From the NCBI GenBank assembly GCA_052380005.1, contig JBQTCJ010000069.1: a stretch of DNA of 23,512 nucleotides, one strand, 5' to 3'. The stretch is from Salinarimonas sp052380005. Its GTDB lineage: Bacteria; Pseudomonadota; Alphaproteobacteria; Rhizobiales; Beijerinckiaceae. The translations under genes were made by a program, and so were the position numbers. Below the pieces are notes generated by a model that ran no database searches, was not told where the DNA came from, and saw only the letters and a list, made by a program, of their open reading frames with translations. The stretch's first letter is position 1; each line of letters starts with the position of its first letter. This document shows, in pieces, positions 9,435 through 16,069 of the stretch.

Positions 9435-9544
9435 GCGAAACTAATACAGTAGCGAACGGGAAGGAACAGGGTCTCAGCGCATCGTCTCCAGCACATCCAG
9501 CCGGAAGGTCCGGTTGCCCGACGCCTGGTGCACGTGTTCTCCTT

Positions 9545-9729
9545 CCCTGTAGAAAGGTGGCGCCGGCGAAGCCGGTGACGGATGGGGCGCGGAGCGAAGC
9601 GAGGCCTTCCGCGAAGCGGAAGAGCACCGTGTCCGCCGCCATGGTCGCATGTCGGCTTCGCCGAACGCGCGTTCCGCGCGCCCCATCCGTCTCGTCGGCT
9701 TCGCCGCCGAGCCACCTTCCCCAACAGGG
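9545..9729. repeat. Long imperfect palindrome with nested GCGAAGC hairpins, possible repetitive element
   Basis: The outer arms are about 9545-9592 and 9675-9729. Both arms, read towards the centre, contain CCCTGT, AAGGTGGC, GGCGAAGCCG and GACGGATGGGGCGCG in the same order with small insertions. The inner part contains further small hairpins: GGCCTTCCGCGAAGCGGAA-type and CGGCTTCGCCG. The whole resembles REP/BIME or MITE-like elements. It begins 46 bases after the rlmE stop and could also end rlmE transcription. No transposase or clear target-site duplication is visible. Confidence 0.65.
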
Positions 9730-9774
9730 ATGGACAGGGGTCGTCCGGCGTCCTCCGCGCACCTCTACGACGGC

Positions 9775-10512
9775 TCACGCGCCCGCCGCGGCGTCGGTCT
9801 CGGCGGGGCCCTCTCCCTGCGAACGCCCGCGGAACCCCGTCGCCAGGACGAACAGCTCGGCCGAGTCGGCCCGGCTCGCCGCCGGCTTCACGTGCCGCAC
9901 CTGGGCGAAGTCGCGTTTCAGGTCGGCCAGCAGCGTATGCTCGGTCCCGCCGCGCAGGACCTTGCAGAGGAAGGTGCCGCCGGGCGCGAGCACCTCGCGG
10001 GCGAACTCCACGCCGGCCTCGGCGAGGCCCATGATGCGCAGGTGGTCGGTCTTCTTGTGGCCGGTGGCGTTGGCCGCCATGTCGGACATGACGACGTCGG
10101 CCTCGCCGCCGAGCAGCGCCTTGAGGCGCGCGGGCGCCTCCTCCTCGAGGAAGTCGAGCATGAGGAAGGTGGCACCGGGCATCGGCTCGACCGGCAACAG
10201 ATCGATGCCGACGATCGTCGCGCGGTCCGAGCGCTCGAGCCCGATCTTGCGTGCCGCCACCTGAGACCAGCCGCCCGGCGCCGCGCCGAGGTCGACGATC
10301 CGCTGGCCGGCCTTGAGGAACTTGTGCTTCTCGTCGATCTCGACGAGCTTGAAGGCGGCGCGCGAGCGCAGGCCCTCGGCCTTGGCGCGCACGACGTAGG
10401 GGTCGTTGAGCTGGCGCTCCAGCCAGCGCTGCGAGGAGGTCGTGCGTCCGCGCGCGCTCTTCACGCGGACCTTCATCGCGCGCGGGGCGCCGGTCTTCTT
10501 CTTGTCGCTCAA
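9775..10512 (-). CDS. rlmE: 23S rRNA (uridine-2'-O-)-methyltransferase RlmE
   Basis: A 245-residue FtsJ/RrmJ-type enzyme that methylates the ribose of U2552 (E. coli numbering) in 23S rRNA, using S-adenosylmethionine, during late assembly of the large subunit. The family K-D-K-E tetrad is visible: K55, D144 (VMSDMAANATG), K184 (FLCKVLRGG) and E219 (SAELFVLATGF). The SAM-binding motif DLGAAPGGWSQ is at 74-84. The basic N-terminal part with SSQRWLERQLNDPYV is typical. A TTG start at 10512 fits the length of relatives; ATG 10476 is the next option and neither has a strong ribosome site. It lies 45 bases after ppx, a pairing common in Hyphomicrobiales. Confidence 0.95.
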   Translation of the reverse strand: MSDKKKTGAPRAMKVRVKSARGRTTSSQRWLERQLNDPYVVRAKAEGLRSRAAFKLVEIDEKHKFLKAGQRIVDLGAAPGGWSQVAARKIGLERSDRATIVGIDLLPVEPMPGATFLMLDFLEEEAPARLKALLGGEADVVMSDMAANATGHKKTDHLRIMGLAEAGVEFAREVLAPGGTFLCKVLRGGTEHTLLADLKRDFAQVRHVKPAASRADSAELFVLATGFRGRSQGEGPAETDAAAGA

Positions 10513-10557
10513 GGCTCTAGGCTCGTCGGTGTGCGGGAGGTCGAAGCGGCCGGCCGC

Positions 10558-11700
10558 TCAGCGCCGGCGGCGGCGCCAGACCCCGTCCTCGCGCATCAGG
10601 TTCATCAGGATGCCCTCGCGCAGGCCGCGATCGGCGATGCGCAGGCGTGGCGAGGGGAAGGCGCGGCGGATCGCCTCCAGGATCGCGCAACCCGCGAGCA
10701 CGAGGTCCGCCCGGTCGCGGCCGATGCAGGGGTGCGTCGCGCGGTCGTCGTAGTTCGAGACGATCAGGTCGTCGATGACGCGATCGATGTCGCGATCCGC
10801 CATCCAGAGCCCGTCGACCCGCCGTCGGTCGTAGCGCGGCAGATCGAGGAAGATCCCGCCGAGCGTCGTCACCGTGCCGGACGTGCCGAGCAGGTGGAAG
10901 CCGGGCGCGTTGCTCGCCGAGCTCGCCGCGATCTGGAAGGGCTCGAGCAGGGTCTGTACCTCCTCGACCATCCGCTCGAAGCTCTCGTGCGTCACGTGCA
11001 CCCCGCCGTGCCGCTCGGCGACGGTGACGACGCCCACGGGCAGCGAATCCCACGCGCGGATGCGCTTGCAGGGGTCGGACATCGGGCTCGTCGCCCGTCC
11101 GTCGAGCCAGGCGATCTCGGTCGAGCCGCCGCCGATGTCGAAGATCACGACGGAATGCGCGTTGGGATCGGCCAACGCCGCGCAGCCGGTGACGGCGAGA
11201 TAGGCCTCGGTGCGCCGGTCGACGATCTCGAGGTCGAGGCCGACCTCCTCCTGCACCTGCTCGACGAAGCTCTCGCCGTTGCGCGCCGAGCGGCAGGCCT
11301 CGGTGGCGATGAGGCGCGCGCGGCGCACGCCCTTCGTCGCCATCTTGTCCCGGCATACGCGCAGCGCCTCGAGCGTACGATCGATGGCATGGGAGCTGAG
11401 CCGCTCGCTCGCCGCGAGCCCCTCCCCCAGCCGCACGATTCGCGAGAACGCGTCGACGACGCGGAAACCGTGGCGGGACGGCTCCGCGATGAGGAGGCGA
11501 CAATTGTTGGTGCCGAGGTCGAGCGCGGCGTAGGCGCTGCCGTCGGCCGGGCGCATGCGACGCGGCCCCGCGAAGGCCGCCGCCGCATCGGGCAGGACCG
11601 GCGTCGGCGGGGGCGCCGCTGCCAGGGGCGTCAGAGCCGGGCTCGACCCGGTATCCACGACCTTCGGCTGATCTCCGACATTGACGAGCAAGTCCATCAT
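10558..11700 (-). CDS. Ppx/GppA-family exopolyphosphatase or pppGpp phosphohydrolase
   Basis: A 380-residue member of the ASKHA-fold Ppx/GppA family, which hydrolyses polyphosphate ends or the 5' phosphate of pppGpp. Residues 1-55 are a Pro/Ala-rich extension with no obvious function. The phosphate 1 motif ALDLGTNNCRLL starts near residue 59, the conserved ATEACRSARNG segment is at 132-142, and the phosphate 2 motif IFDIGGGSTEIAW is at 187-198. The protein lacks the long C-terminal domain of E. coli Ppx (513 residues), so it belongs to the short form. Substrate choice cannot be read from sequence. ATG 11700 (or ATG 11697) is used. Together with rlmE it links a stringent-response enzyme to ribosome modification. 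Confidence 0.9.
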   Translation of the reverse strand: MMDLLVNVGDQPKVVDTGSSPALTPLAAAPPPTPVLPDAAAAFAGPRRMRPADGSAYAALDLGTNNCRLLIAEPSRHGFRVVDAFSRIVRLGEGLAASERLSSHAIDRTLEALRVCRDKMATKGVRRARLIATEACRSARNGESFVEQVQEEVGLDLEIVDRRTEAYLAVTGCAALADPNAHSVVIFDIGGGSTEIAWLDGRATSPMSDPCKRIRAWDSLPVGVVTVAERHGGVHVTHESFERMVEEVQTLLEPFQIAASSASNAPGFHLLGTSGTVTTLGGIFLDLPRYDRRRVDGLWMADRDIDRVIDDLIVSNYDDRATHPCIGRDRADLVLAGCAILEAIRRAFPSPRLRIADRGLREGILMNLMREDGVWRRRRR

Positions 11701-11838
11701 CCGTTTGCGGCGTCGCCTCCGGGGAGGTTCGCCTGGCTACTTGCTCTCAATGTAAGCGCCGCGCCCCCTCGATGCCAAGGGCGTAAATCTACCGCGCCTG
11801 CGCACCGGGCCGGCCGGGCGGCCACTGCCGGGCCGACC

Positions 11839-12345
11839 TCAGGCGGCGGACTTCGGGGCGATCTGCGCCGGCACCGTGCGCGCCACGGGGCGCAGCAGGC
11901 TCTTGACCTGCAGGTAGGGCCGAGGGCGGTTGATCACCTCGTCGAGGCGCGACCAGAGCACCTTGGGCGAGAAGGGCTTGGCGATGATCTCGTTGACGCC
12001 GAGCCCCACCGCGCGGTCGACGATGTAGCGGCGCGGCTTCGACATCATGACGATGATCGGCACCGTCGGCGCGGGCGAGGTGGTCGGCGTGCGGGTGAGC
12101 CGGATGAACTCCTCGCCCGAGAGGATGGCGAGGTCCCAGTCGAGGATGACGAGATCGGGCTTCGATTCGGACAGGACGCCCAGCGCCTCGGCGCCGTCCG
12201 GCGCCTCCAGCACGCGCTTGATGCCCACGCGGGTGAGCATGTCACGCAGGATTCGCCGCACGTAGAGGCTCTCGTCGACGACGAGGGCGGCGAGGTCGGG
12301 GAATGTCGGCGTCGCGATCATGCTTCCGGGCACATCCGTGTTCAC
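11839..12345 (-). CDS. Single-domain response regulator (CheY-like receiver)
   Basis: A 168-residue protein consisting of one receiver domain and a C-terminal tail of about 35 residues with no known output domain. The acidic pair is DE (24-25), the phosphoacceptor is D69 in VILDWDL and the conserved lysine is K123 in IIAKPFSP. It probably acts by protein contacts or phosphate relay. The GTG at 12345 has no ribosome site; ATG 12321, eight codons in, is an equally good start, preceded closely by GGAAG. It is divergent from the cytochrome c gene. No histidine kinase is next to it, so its partner is unknown. Confidence 0.9.
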   Translation of the reverse strand: MNTDVPGSMIATPTFPDLAALVVDESLYVRRILRDMLTRVGIKRVLEAPDGAEALGVLSESKPDLVILDWDLAILSGEEFIRLTRTPTTSPAPTVPIIVMMSKPRRYIVDRAVGLGVNEIIAKPFSPKVLWSRLDEVINRPRPYLQVKSLLRPVARTVPAQIAPKSAA

Positions 12346-12432
12346 GCGGAGTTTGGTCCGACAACCTTTTCGGCTTCGCTAACGTTGATCGATCGCGGCG
12401 CACCGCCGCGGCGCCGAAGACACGAGGATGGG

Positions 12433-12783
12433 ATGATGGTGATGCGTTCGCGCCTTCGGGCTCTCGCCCCGCCCGCCGTCGCGCTCGGTGTCCTGGCCGC
12501 GGTCGTCGGGCACTCGACGAGCGTCCCCGCGACCGCGTGGGACGTCGCCGAGGGCCGCGCCATCGCCGAGCGCTGGTGCGCGTCCTGCCACCTCGTCTCG
12601 CCGGACCAGGCGACCGCGATGGACGGTGTGGCGAGCTTCCGGGAGGTCGCCGAGCGCGGCCCTCTCGGGGACGGGGGGCTGGAGGCCTTCCTCGCCGATC
12701 CCCATCCGGTCATGCCCGACATGTCGCTGACGAACCGGGAGATCGCCGACCTCACCGCCTATATCGACAGCCTCGCGGACTGA
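12433..12783 (+). CDS. Small exported c-type cytochrome
   Basis: A 116-residue monohaem cytochrome. Residues 1-34 are a signal peptide: basic MRSRLR, a hydrophobic core APPAVALGVLAAVVG, and a likely cut after PATA. The mature protein begins with AWDVAEGRAIAERWCASCH; the haem-binding CASCH is at 49-53. The likely sixth ligand is M94 or M97 in HPVMPDMSLT. The end IADLTAYIDSL is the usual C-terminal helix. It would act in the periplasm as an electron carrier; the redox partner is unknown. GAGG lies five bases before ATG 12433; nearby ATGs at 12436 and 12442 are alternatives. Confidence 0.9.
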   Translation: MMVMRSRLRALAPPAVALGVLAAVVGHSTSVPATAWDVAEGRAIAERWCASCHLVSPDQATAMDGVASFREVAERGPLGDGGLEAFLADPHPVMPDMSLTNREIADLTAYIDSLAD

Positions 12784-12794
12784 CGGTTTCGGAC

Positions 12795-12824
12795 GATCGC
12801 GCACATACGCAGGCGGGCGCGATC
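12795..12824. terminator. Inverted repeat between convergent genes, possible bidirectional terminator
   Basis: GATCGCGC and GCGCGATC form a perfect eight-base stem with a 14-base loop. It begins 12 bases after the cytochrome c stop and overlaps the stop codon of the minus-strand gene by two bases. No U tract follows on either strand. Confidence 0.4.
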
Positions 12825-13026
12825 ACCCCTCGACCGAGTGGCGGGCGGGGTCGCGCAGTCGGCTGATCGCGGCGTCCCGCTCGGCCCGACGCCGACGGCG
12901 CGCCGCGGCGGCGGCCGCGCGCATCGTGTCCGCGTGGCGCGGAGGACCCTGCCGGGGCCCGAGCGCCTCGCGCAGGACCTGGAGGTCCTCGCGGGAGTAG
13001 TGGGATTCGTGGTCCAGGATCGGCAC
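12823..13026 (-). CDS. Small uncharacterised protein, 67 residues, GTG start
   Basis: I do not recognise the family. The protein starts MPILDHESHYSREDLQVLREAL and then becomes Arg/Ala-rich with a helical, basic stretch RAAAAAARRRRRAERDAA (about residues 36-53). There is no signal peptide, membrane helix or cysteine. It is supported by a very good ribosome site, GAGGAGG seven bases before GTG 13026, and by filling a gap between convergent and divergent neighbours. A candidate CtrA-type box lies 31 bases upstream. The acidic front and basic back suggest a small DNA-, RNA- or protein-binding adaptor, but this is only a guess. Confidence 0.65.
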   Translation of the reverse strand: MPILDHESHYSREDLQVLREALGPRQGPPRHADTMRAAAAAARRRRRAERDAAISRLRDPARHSVEG

Positions 13027-13057
13027 TGGCCGGCCTCCTCGGCGCGATCACGAAGTG

Positions 13058-13073
13058 TTACCGATGCATTAAC
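13058..13073. promoter_or_regulatory. Candidate CtrA-type box (TTAC-N7-TTAAC)
   Basis: The sequence TTACCGATGCATTAAC matches TTAA-N7-TTAAC at all but one defined base. It lies between the divergent 67-residue gene (minus) and the lipid kinase gene (plus). The spacer is nearly the same, read on the opposite strand, as that of the perfect box at 20359-20374 (GCATCG shared). CtrA control is inferred. Confidence 0.45.
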
Positions 13074-13229
13074 ATCGCACGAAGTCGTCGGTTCCGCGAT
13101 TGGTACTAGAACGACCCTGCACGGGGCTGGCGACCGACGGCGTGTCGCGCTCCCGCCTTTGTCCAGCGGCGGAACCTTCACGACCTTCGTCGGTTGCCGC
13201 TCCCGTTCGGTTCACGGGAGAAGACGGAG

Positions 13230-14210
13230 ATGGCGAGCGAGCCGGTCGAGGCGCTGGGCGCCGGGGCCCAGGCCACGGACGAGGCGAACGCGCCGCCGCC
13301 CCCGCCCGCGCGCGGCGCAGCCAGGCGCGCGCTCCTCCTCGTGAACGCCGGCAGCCGCCGCGCGCCGGAGCTGATGGAGACGGCGGTCGCACGCCTGCGC
13401 GCCCGCGAGGACCTGGAGGTGGTGCTCGAGGATTGCCGCGAGCCGGAAACGCTCTCCGACATCATCCGCGCCCACCGCGACGACGTCGAGATGGTCATCG
13501 TCGGCGGGGGAGACGGCACGATGAACGCCGCCGCCCGCGGCCTGATCGACACGGGGCTGCCGCTCGGCATCCTGCCGCTGGGCACCGCCAACGACCTCGC
13601 CCGCACGCTCGGTATTCCCGAGGACCTCGACGCCGCCGCCGACGTGATCATCGCCGGCCACACCCGCCGGATCGACTGCGGCGAGGTGAACGGGCGGCCA
13701 TTCTTCAACGTCGCCTCGATCGGGCTCTCGGCCGAGCTCGCGCGTGGGCTCACCCGCGACCTCAAGAGACGCTTCGGCAAGCTCGGGTATGCCATTGCCG
13801 CCGTACAGGTCCTGGCACGGGCACGACCGTTCCGCGCCACCATCGAGAGCGCCGGCGAGCGCGCCCGGGTCTCGACCTTCCAGATCGCCGTCGGCAACGG
13901 GCGCCACTACGGCGGCGGGATGACGGTGGACGAGGACGCGCGGATCGACGACGCGACGCTCCACCTCTACAGCCTGGAGATGCGCCGGCCCTGGGAGCTG
14001 CTGCGGCTCGCGGGCTCGTTCCGCTCCGGCCGGCACGTCGCCTTCGAGGACGTGCGCTCGCGCGCGGCCGCCGCCTTCACCGTGACGACGCGCAAGCCGC
14101 GCTCGATCAACGCCGACGGGGAGCTGATCACGCACACGCCCGCGCGCTTCCGCGTGCTGGCGAAAGCGGTGACGGTGCTCGTCCCGCCGGACGCGCCGGA
14201 TCCGGCCTGA
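13230..14210 (+). CDS. YegS/DagK-family lipid kinase (diacylglycerol kinase catalytic domain)
   Basis: A 326-residue kinase of the family that phosphorylates diacylglycerol, phosphatidylglycerol or sphingoid lipids with ATP. The first 30 residues are an Ala/Pro-rich tail. The catalytic domain begins at RRALLLVNAGSRR. The nucleotide-binding motif GGGDGTMN is at 92-99 and the second conserved motif LPLGTANDLART at 115-126. Further family segments are FFNVASIGLSAE and the substrate-side AVGNGRHYGGGM. ATG 13230 has GGGAG nine bases upstream; a TTG at 13194 is also open but less likely. The exact lipid substrate is not predictable. It is convergent with the aminotransferase gene, stop codons only three bases apart. 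Confidence 0.92.
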   Translation: MASEPVEALGAGAQATDEANAPPPPPARGAARRALLLVNAGSRRAPELMETAVARLRAREDLEVVLEDCREPETLSDIIRAHRDDVEMVIVGGGDGTMNAAARGLIDTGLPLGILPLGTANDLARTLGIPEDLDAAADVIIAGHTRRIDCGEVNGRPFFNVASIGLSAELARGLTRDLKRRFGKLGYAIAAVQVLARARPFRATIESAGERARVSTFQIAVGNGRHYGGGMTVDEDARIDDATLHLYSLEMRRPWELLRLAGSFRSGRHVAFEDVRSRAAAAFTVTTRKPRSINADGELITHTPARFRVLAKAVTVLVPPDAPDPA

Positions 14211-14221
14211 GGCTCAGGCCG
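14203..14221. terminator. Perfect palindrome containing both stop codons of two convergent genes
   Basis: CGGCCTGA and TCAGGCCG form an eight-base stem around GGC. The TGA of the lipid kinase (14208-14210) ends one arm and the complementary TCA of the aminotransferase stop (14214-14216) begins the other. It may act as a bidirectional terminator, though there are no U tracts. Confidence 0.45.
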
Positions 14222-15434
14222 AGCCGGTGCGCGCCAGCGGCACCACGTTGTGGCCCGTGCGATCCTGCTCGACGAAGCGGCGGATGTTCCGTGCGGCCTG
14301 GCGGATGCGCTGCTCGTTCTCCACGAGCGCGATGCGCACGTAGTCGTCTCCGTGCTCGCCGAAGCCGATGCCCGGCGCCACCGCGACCTCCGCCTTCTCG
14401 ACCAGCAGCTTCGAGAACTCCAGCGAGCCGAGGTGACGGTAGCGCTCGGGGATCGGCACCCAGGCGAACATCGACGCGGCGGGCGGCGGGATCTCCCAGC
14501 CGGCCTTGGCGAAGCTCTCGACGAGCGCGTCGCGCCGGCGCTGGTAGATGGCGCGCGTCTCGGCGATGCAGTCCTCCGGCCCGTTGAGCGCGGCGGTCGC
14601 CGCGACCTGCACGGGCGTGAAGGCGCCGTAGTCGAGATAGGACTTCACACGGGCGAGCGCGGCGAGCAGCCGCTCGTTGCCGACCGCGAAGCCGATGCGC
14701 CAGCCCGCCATCGAGAAGGTCTTCGACATCGAGGTGAACTCGACGGCGACGTCGACCGCGCCGGGCACCTGCAGGATCGAGGGCGGCGGCACGCCGTCGA
14801 AGTAGATCTCGGCGTAGGCGAGGTCGGAGAGCACGATCAGCTCGTGCTTCTTGGCGAAGGCGATCACGTCCTTGTAGAAATCGAGGTCCGCCGTGAAGCC
14901 CGTGGGGTTCGAGGGGTAGCAGACGACGAGCGCCAGCGGCTTGGGGATCGAGTGGACGACCGCGCGCTCGAGCGCGTGGAAGAACGCGGGCGTCGCCTCC
15001 GCGGGCACCGAGCGGATCGCGCCGCCCGCCATCAGGAAGCCGAAGGCGTGGAGCGGGTAGCTCGGGTTCGGCACGAGCACGACGTCGCCCGGCGCCGTGA
15101 TGGCCTGCGCCATGTTGGCGAAGCCCTCCTTCGAGCCGAGCGTGACGACGACCTGGCTGTCGGGGTTCAGCTTCACGCCGAAGCGCCGGTCGTAGTAGCC
15201 GGCCTGGGCGCGGCGCAGGCCGGCGATGCCCTTGGAGGCCGAGTAGCGGTCCGTGCGCGGGCGCCCCGCGGTCTCGGCGAGCTTCGCGACGATGTGCGCG
15301 GGCGCCGGCAGGTCCGGGTTGCCCATGCCGAGGTCGATGATGTCGGCGCCCCCGGCGCGTGCGGCGGCCTTGATCCGGTTCACATGCTCGAAGACGTAGG
15401 TCGGCAGGCGCTTGATGCGGTGAAATTCGGTCAT
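14214..15434 (-). CDS. alaC: PLP-dependent aminotransferase, AlaC/YfdZ type
   Basis: A 406-residue class I/II aminotransferase. The lysine that binds pyridoxal phosphate is K238 in TSMSKTFSMAGWR. Other fold I marks are NPDLPAP near 39-45, YSASKGIAGLRRA (64-76), YPSNPTG (173-179) with the substrate-binding asparagine, and SDLAYAEIYFDG (203-214). It is closest in pattern to E. coli AlaC, a glutamate-pyruvate transaminase; similar proteins are often labelled LL-diaminopimelate aminotransferase, and the true substrate cannot be settled here. It is 88 bases downstream of the lipoprotein gene on the same strand. No clear ribosome site precedes ATG 15434. Confidence 0.9.
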   Translation of the reverse strand: MTEFHRIKRLPTYVFEHVNRIKAAARAGGADIIDLGMGNPDLPAPAHIVAKLAETAGRPRTDRYSASKGIAGLRRAQAGYYDRRFGVKLNPDSQVVVTLGSKEGFANMAQAITAPGDVVLVPNPSYPLHAFGFLMAGGAIRSVPAEATPAFFHALERAVVHSIPKPLALVVCYPSNPTGFTADLDFYKDVIAFAKKHELIVLSDLAYAEIYFDGVPPPSILQVPGAVDVAVEFTSMSKTFSMAGWRIGFAVGNERLLAALARVKSYLDYGAFTPVQVAATAALNGPEDCIAETRAIYQRRRDALVESFAKAGWEIPPPAASMFAWVPIPERYRHLGSLEFSKLLVEKAEVAVAPGIGFGEHGDDYVRIALVENEQRIRQAARNIRRFVEQDRTGHNVVPLARTGSA

Positions 15435-15522
15435 GGCGAGGTCCAGGATTGCCGAGGAGGCGTGGGCGGTCTCTCTAGCACGGCGTGGTTAACGAGGCAT
15501 CAGCCGAATGTCGCAGCCACGC

Positions 15523-15924
15523 TCACCGGGAGGCCGGAGGCGGTGCGGGATCGTCGGAGATCGGCGGCAGCGGCGGCACCACGACCGGCGCGGGGTCGGG
15601 CCCGATGGCGAGGCTGCGAGCCCGCTCGCCACGCTCGAGGGCGGCCTCGAGATCGGCCTCGAGCGCGGCGCGGGCCTCGGCGACCTCCTCGGGCGTCTTC
15701 GGGTCGGTCTCGCGGCGCAACGTGGGGCGGACCGGTACGTAGCCCGTCGGCCCGCCGGCGCGCGTCTCCTCGACGAAGGTCGGCGCCTGCTGCGGCGGGG
15801 AGCCGGCGCCGACGGCGACGAAGACGTCGCGCACGGGGTTGAGATCCCCCGCGCAACCGGCGAGCATCAGCGCGGCCGCCGCTGCGGCGGCGAGCGTCAT
15901 CGAATTGCGCGTTACGCGTGGCAT
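15523..15924 (-). CDS. Small lipoprotein of unknown function
   Basis: A 133-residue protein with a classic lipoprotein signal: basic MPRVTRNS, a run of alanines and the lipobox LAGC with lipidated cysteine 24. The mature part is Pro- and acid-rich. A helical, charged segment PEEVAEARAALEADLEAALERG lies at about 98-120 and the end is rich in proline. No enzyme motif is seen. The frame is open 52 codons upstream, but ATG 15924 has GGAG five bases before it and starts directly at the signal peptide. It is divergent from phaC with 145 bases between starts. It should sit in the inner or outer membrane facing the periplasm. Confidence 0.85.
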   Translation of the reverse strand: MPRVTRNSMTLAAAAAAALMLAGCAGDLNPVRDVFVAVGAGSPPQQAPTFVEETRAGGPTGYVPVRPTLRRETDPKTPEEVAEARAALEADLEAALERGERARSLAIGPDPAPVVVPPLPPISDDPAPPPASR

Positions 15925-16069
15925 GGACACTCCGGTGGCAGGCTCGCCGGGGAACGCCGATGCATCGGGCGTCTTCCGGTCTAGCGACCACCATATCGCG
16001 TTCGGTAGAGTGTCGAAAGGACGGCGTGGGCAGGGAGGCCCGCGCGTGCCGTCGGGAAGGGAAGCGTCC

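Larger units (their letters stand above)
9372..9774. other. 403-base region without a convincing gene
   Basis: The region separates the 3' end of rlmE from the 5' end of ntrY, both on the minus strand. It holds the ntrY upstream dyad (9421-9434) and the long palindrome (9545-9729). The short frames across it run through the palindrome, change content along their length and have no convincing ribosome site, so I do not call a gene. Confidence 0.6.

Noticed and set aside
7170..9452. 760-codon plus-strand frame across ntrY
   Set aside because: Antisense to ntrY, low-complexity shadow composition, no recognisable domain.
9474..9686. 70-codon minus-strand frame ending with RTFRLDVLETMR
   Set aside because: The end looks protein-like, but the rest runs through the long palindrome and there is no ribosome site. 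It might be a gene remnant; I could not support it.
9649..12432. Long plus-strand frame that runs into the cytochrome c gene
   Set aside because: It is antisense to rlmE, ppx and the response regulator. Only the last 117 codons (from 12433) have a ribosome site and a signal peptide, and they form the real gene.
15487..15502. TTAACGAGGCATCAGC as a CtrA box
   Set aside because: Only the first half-site matches.
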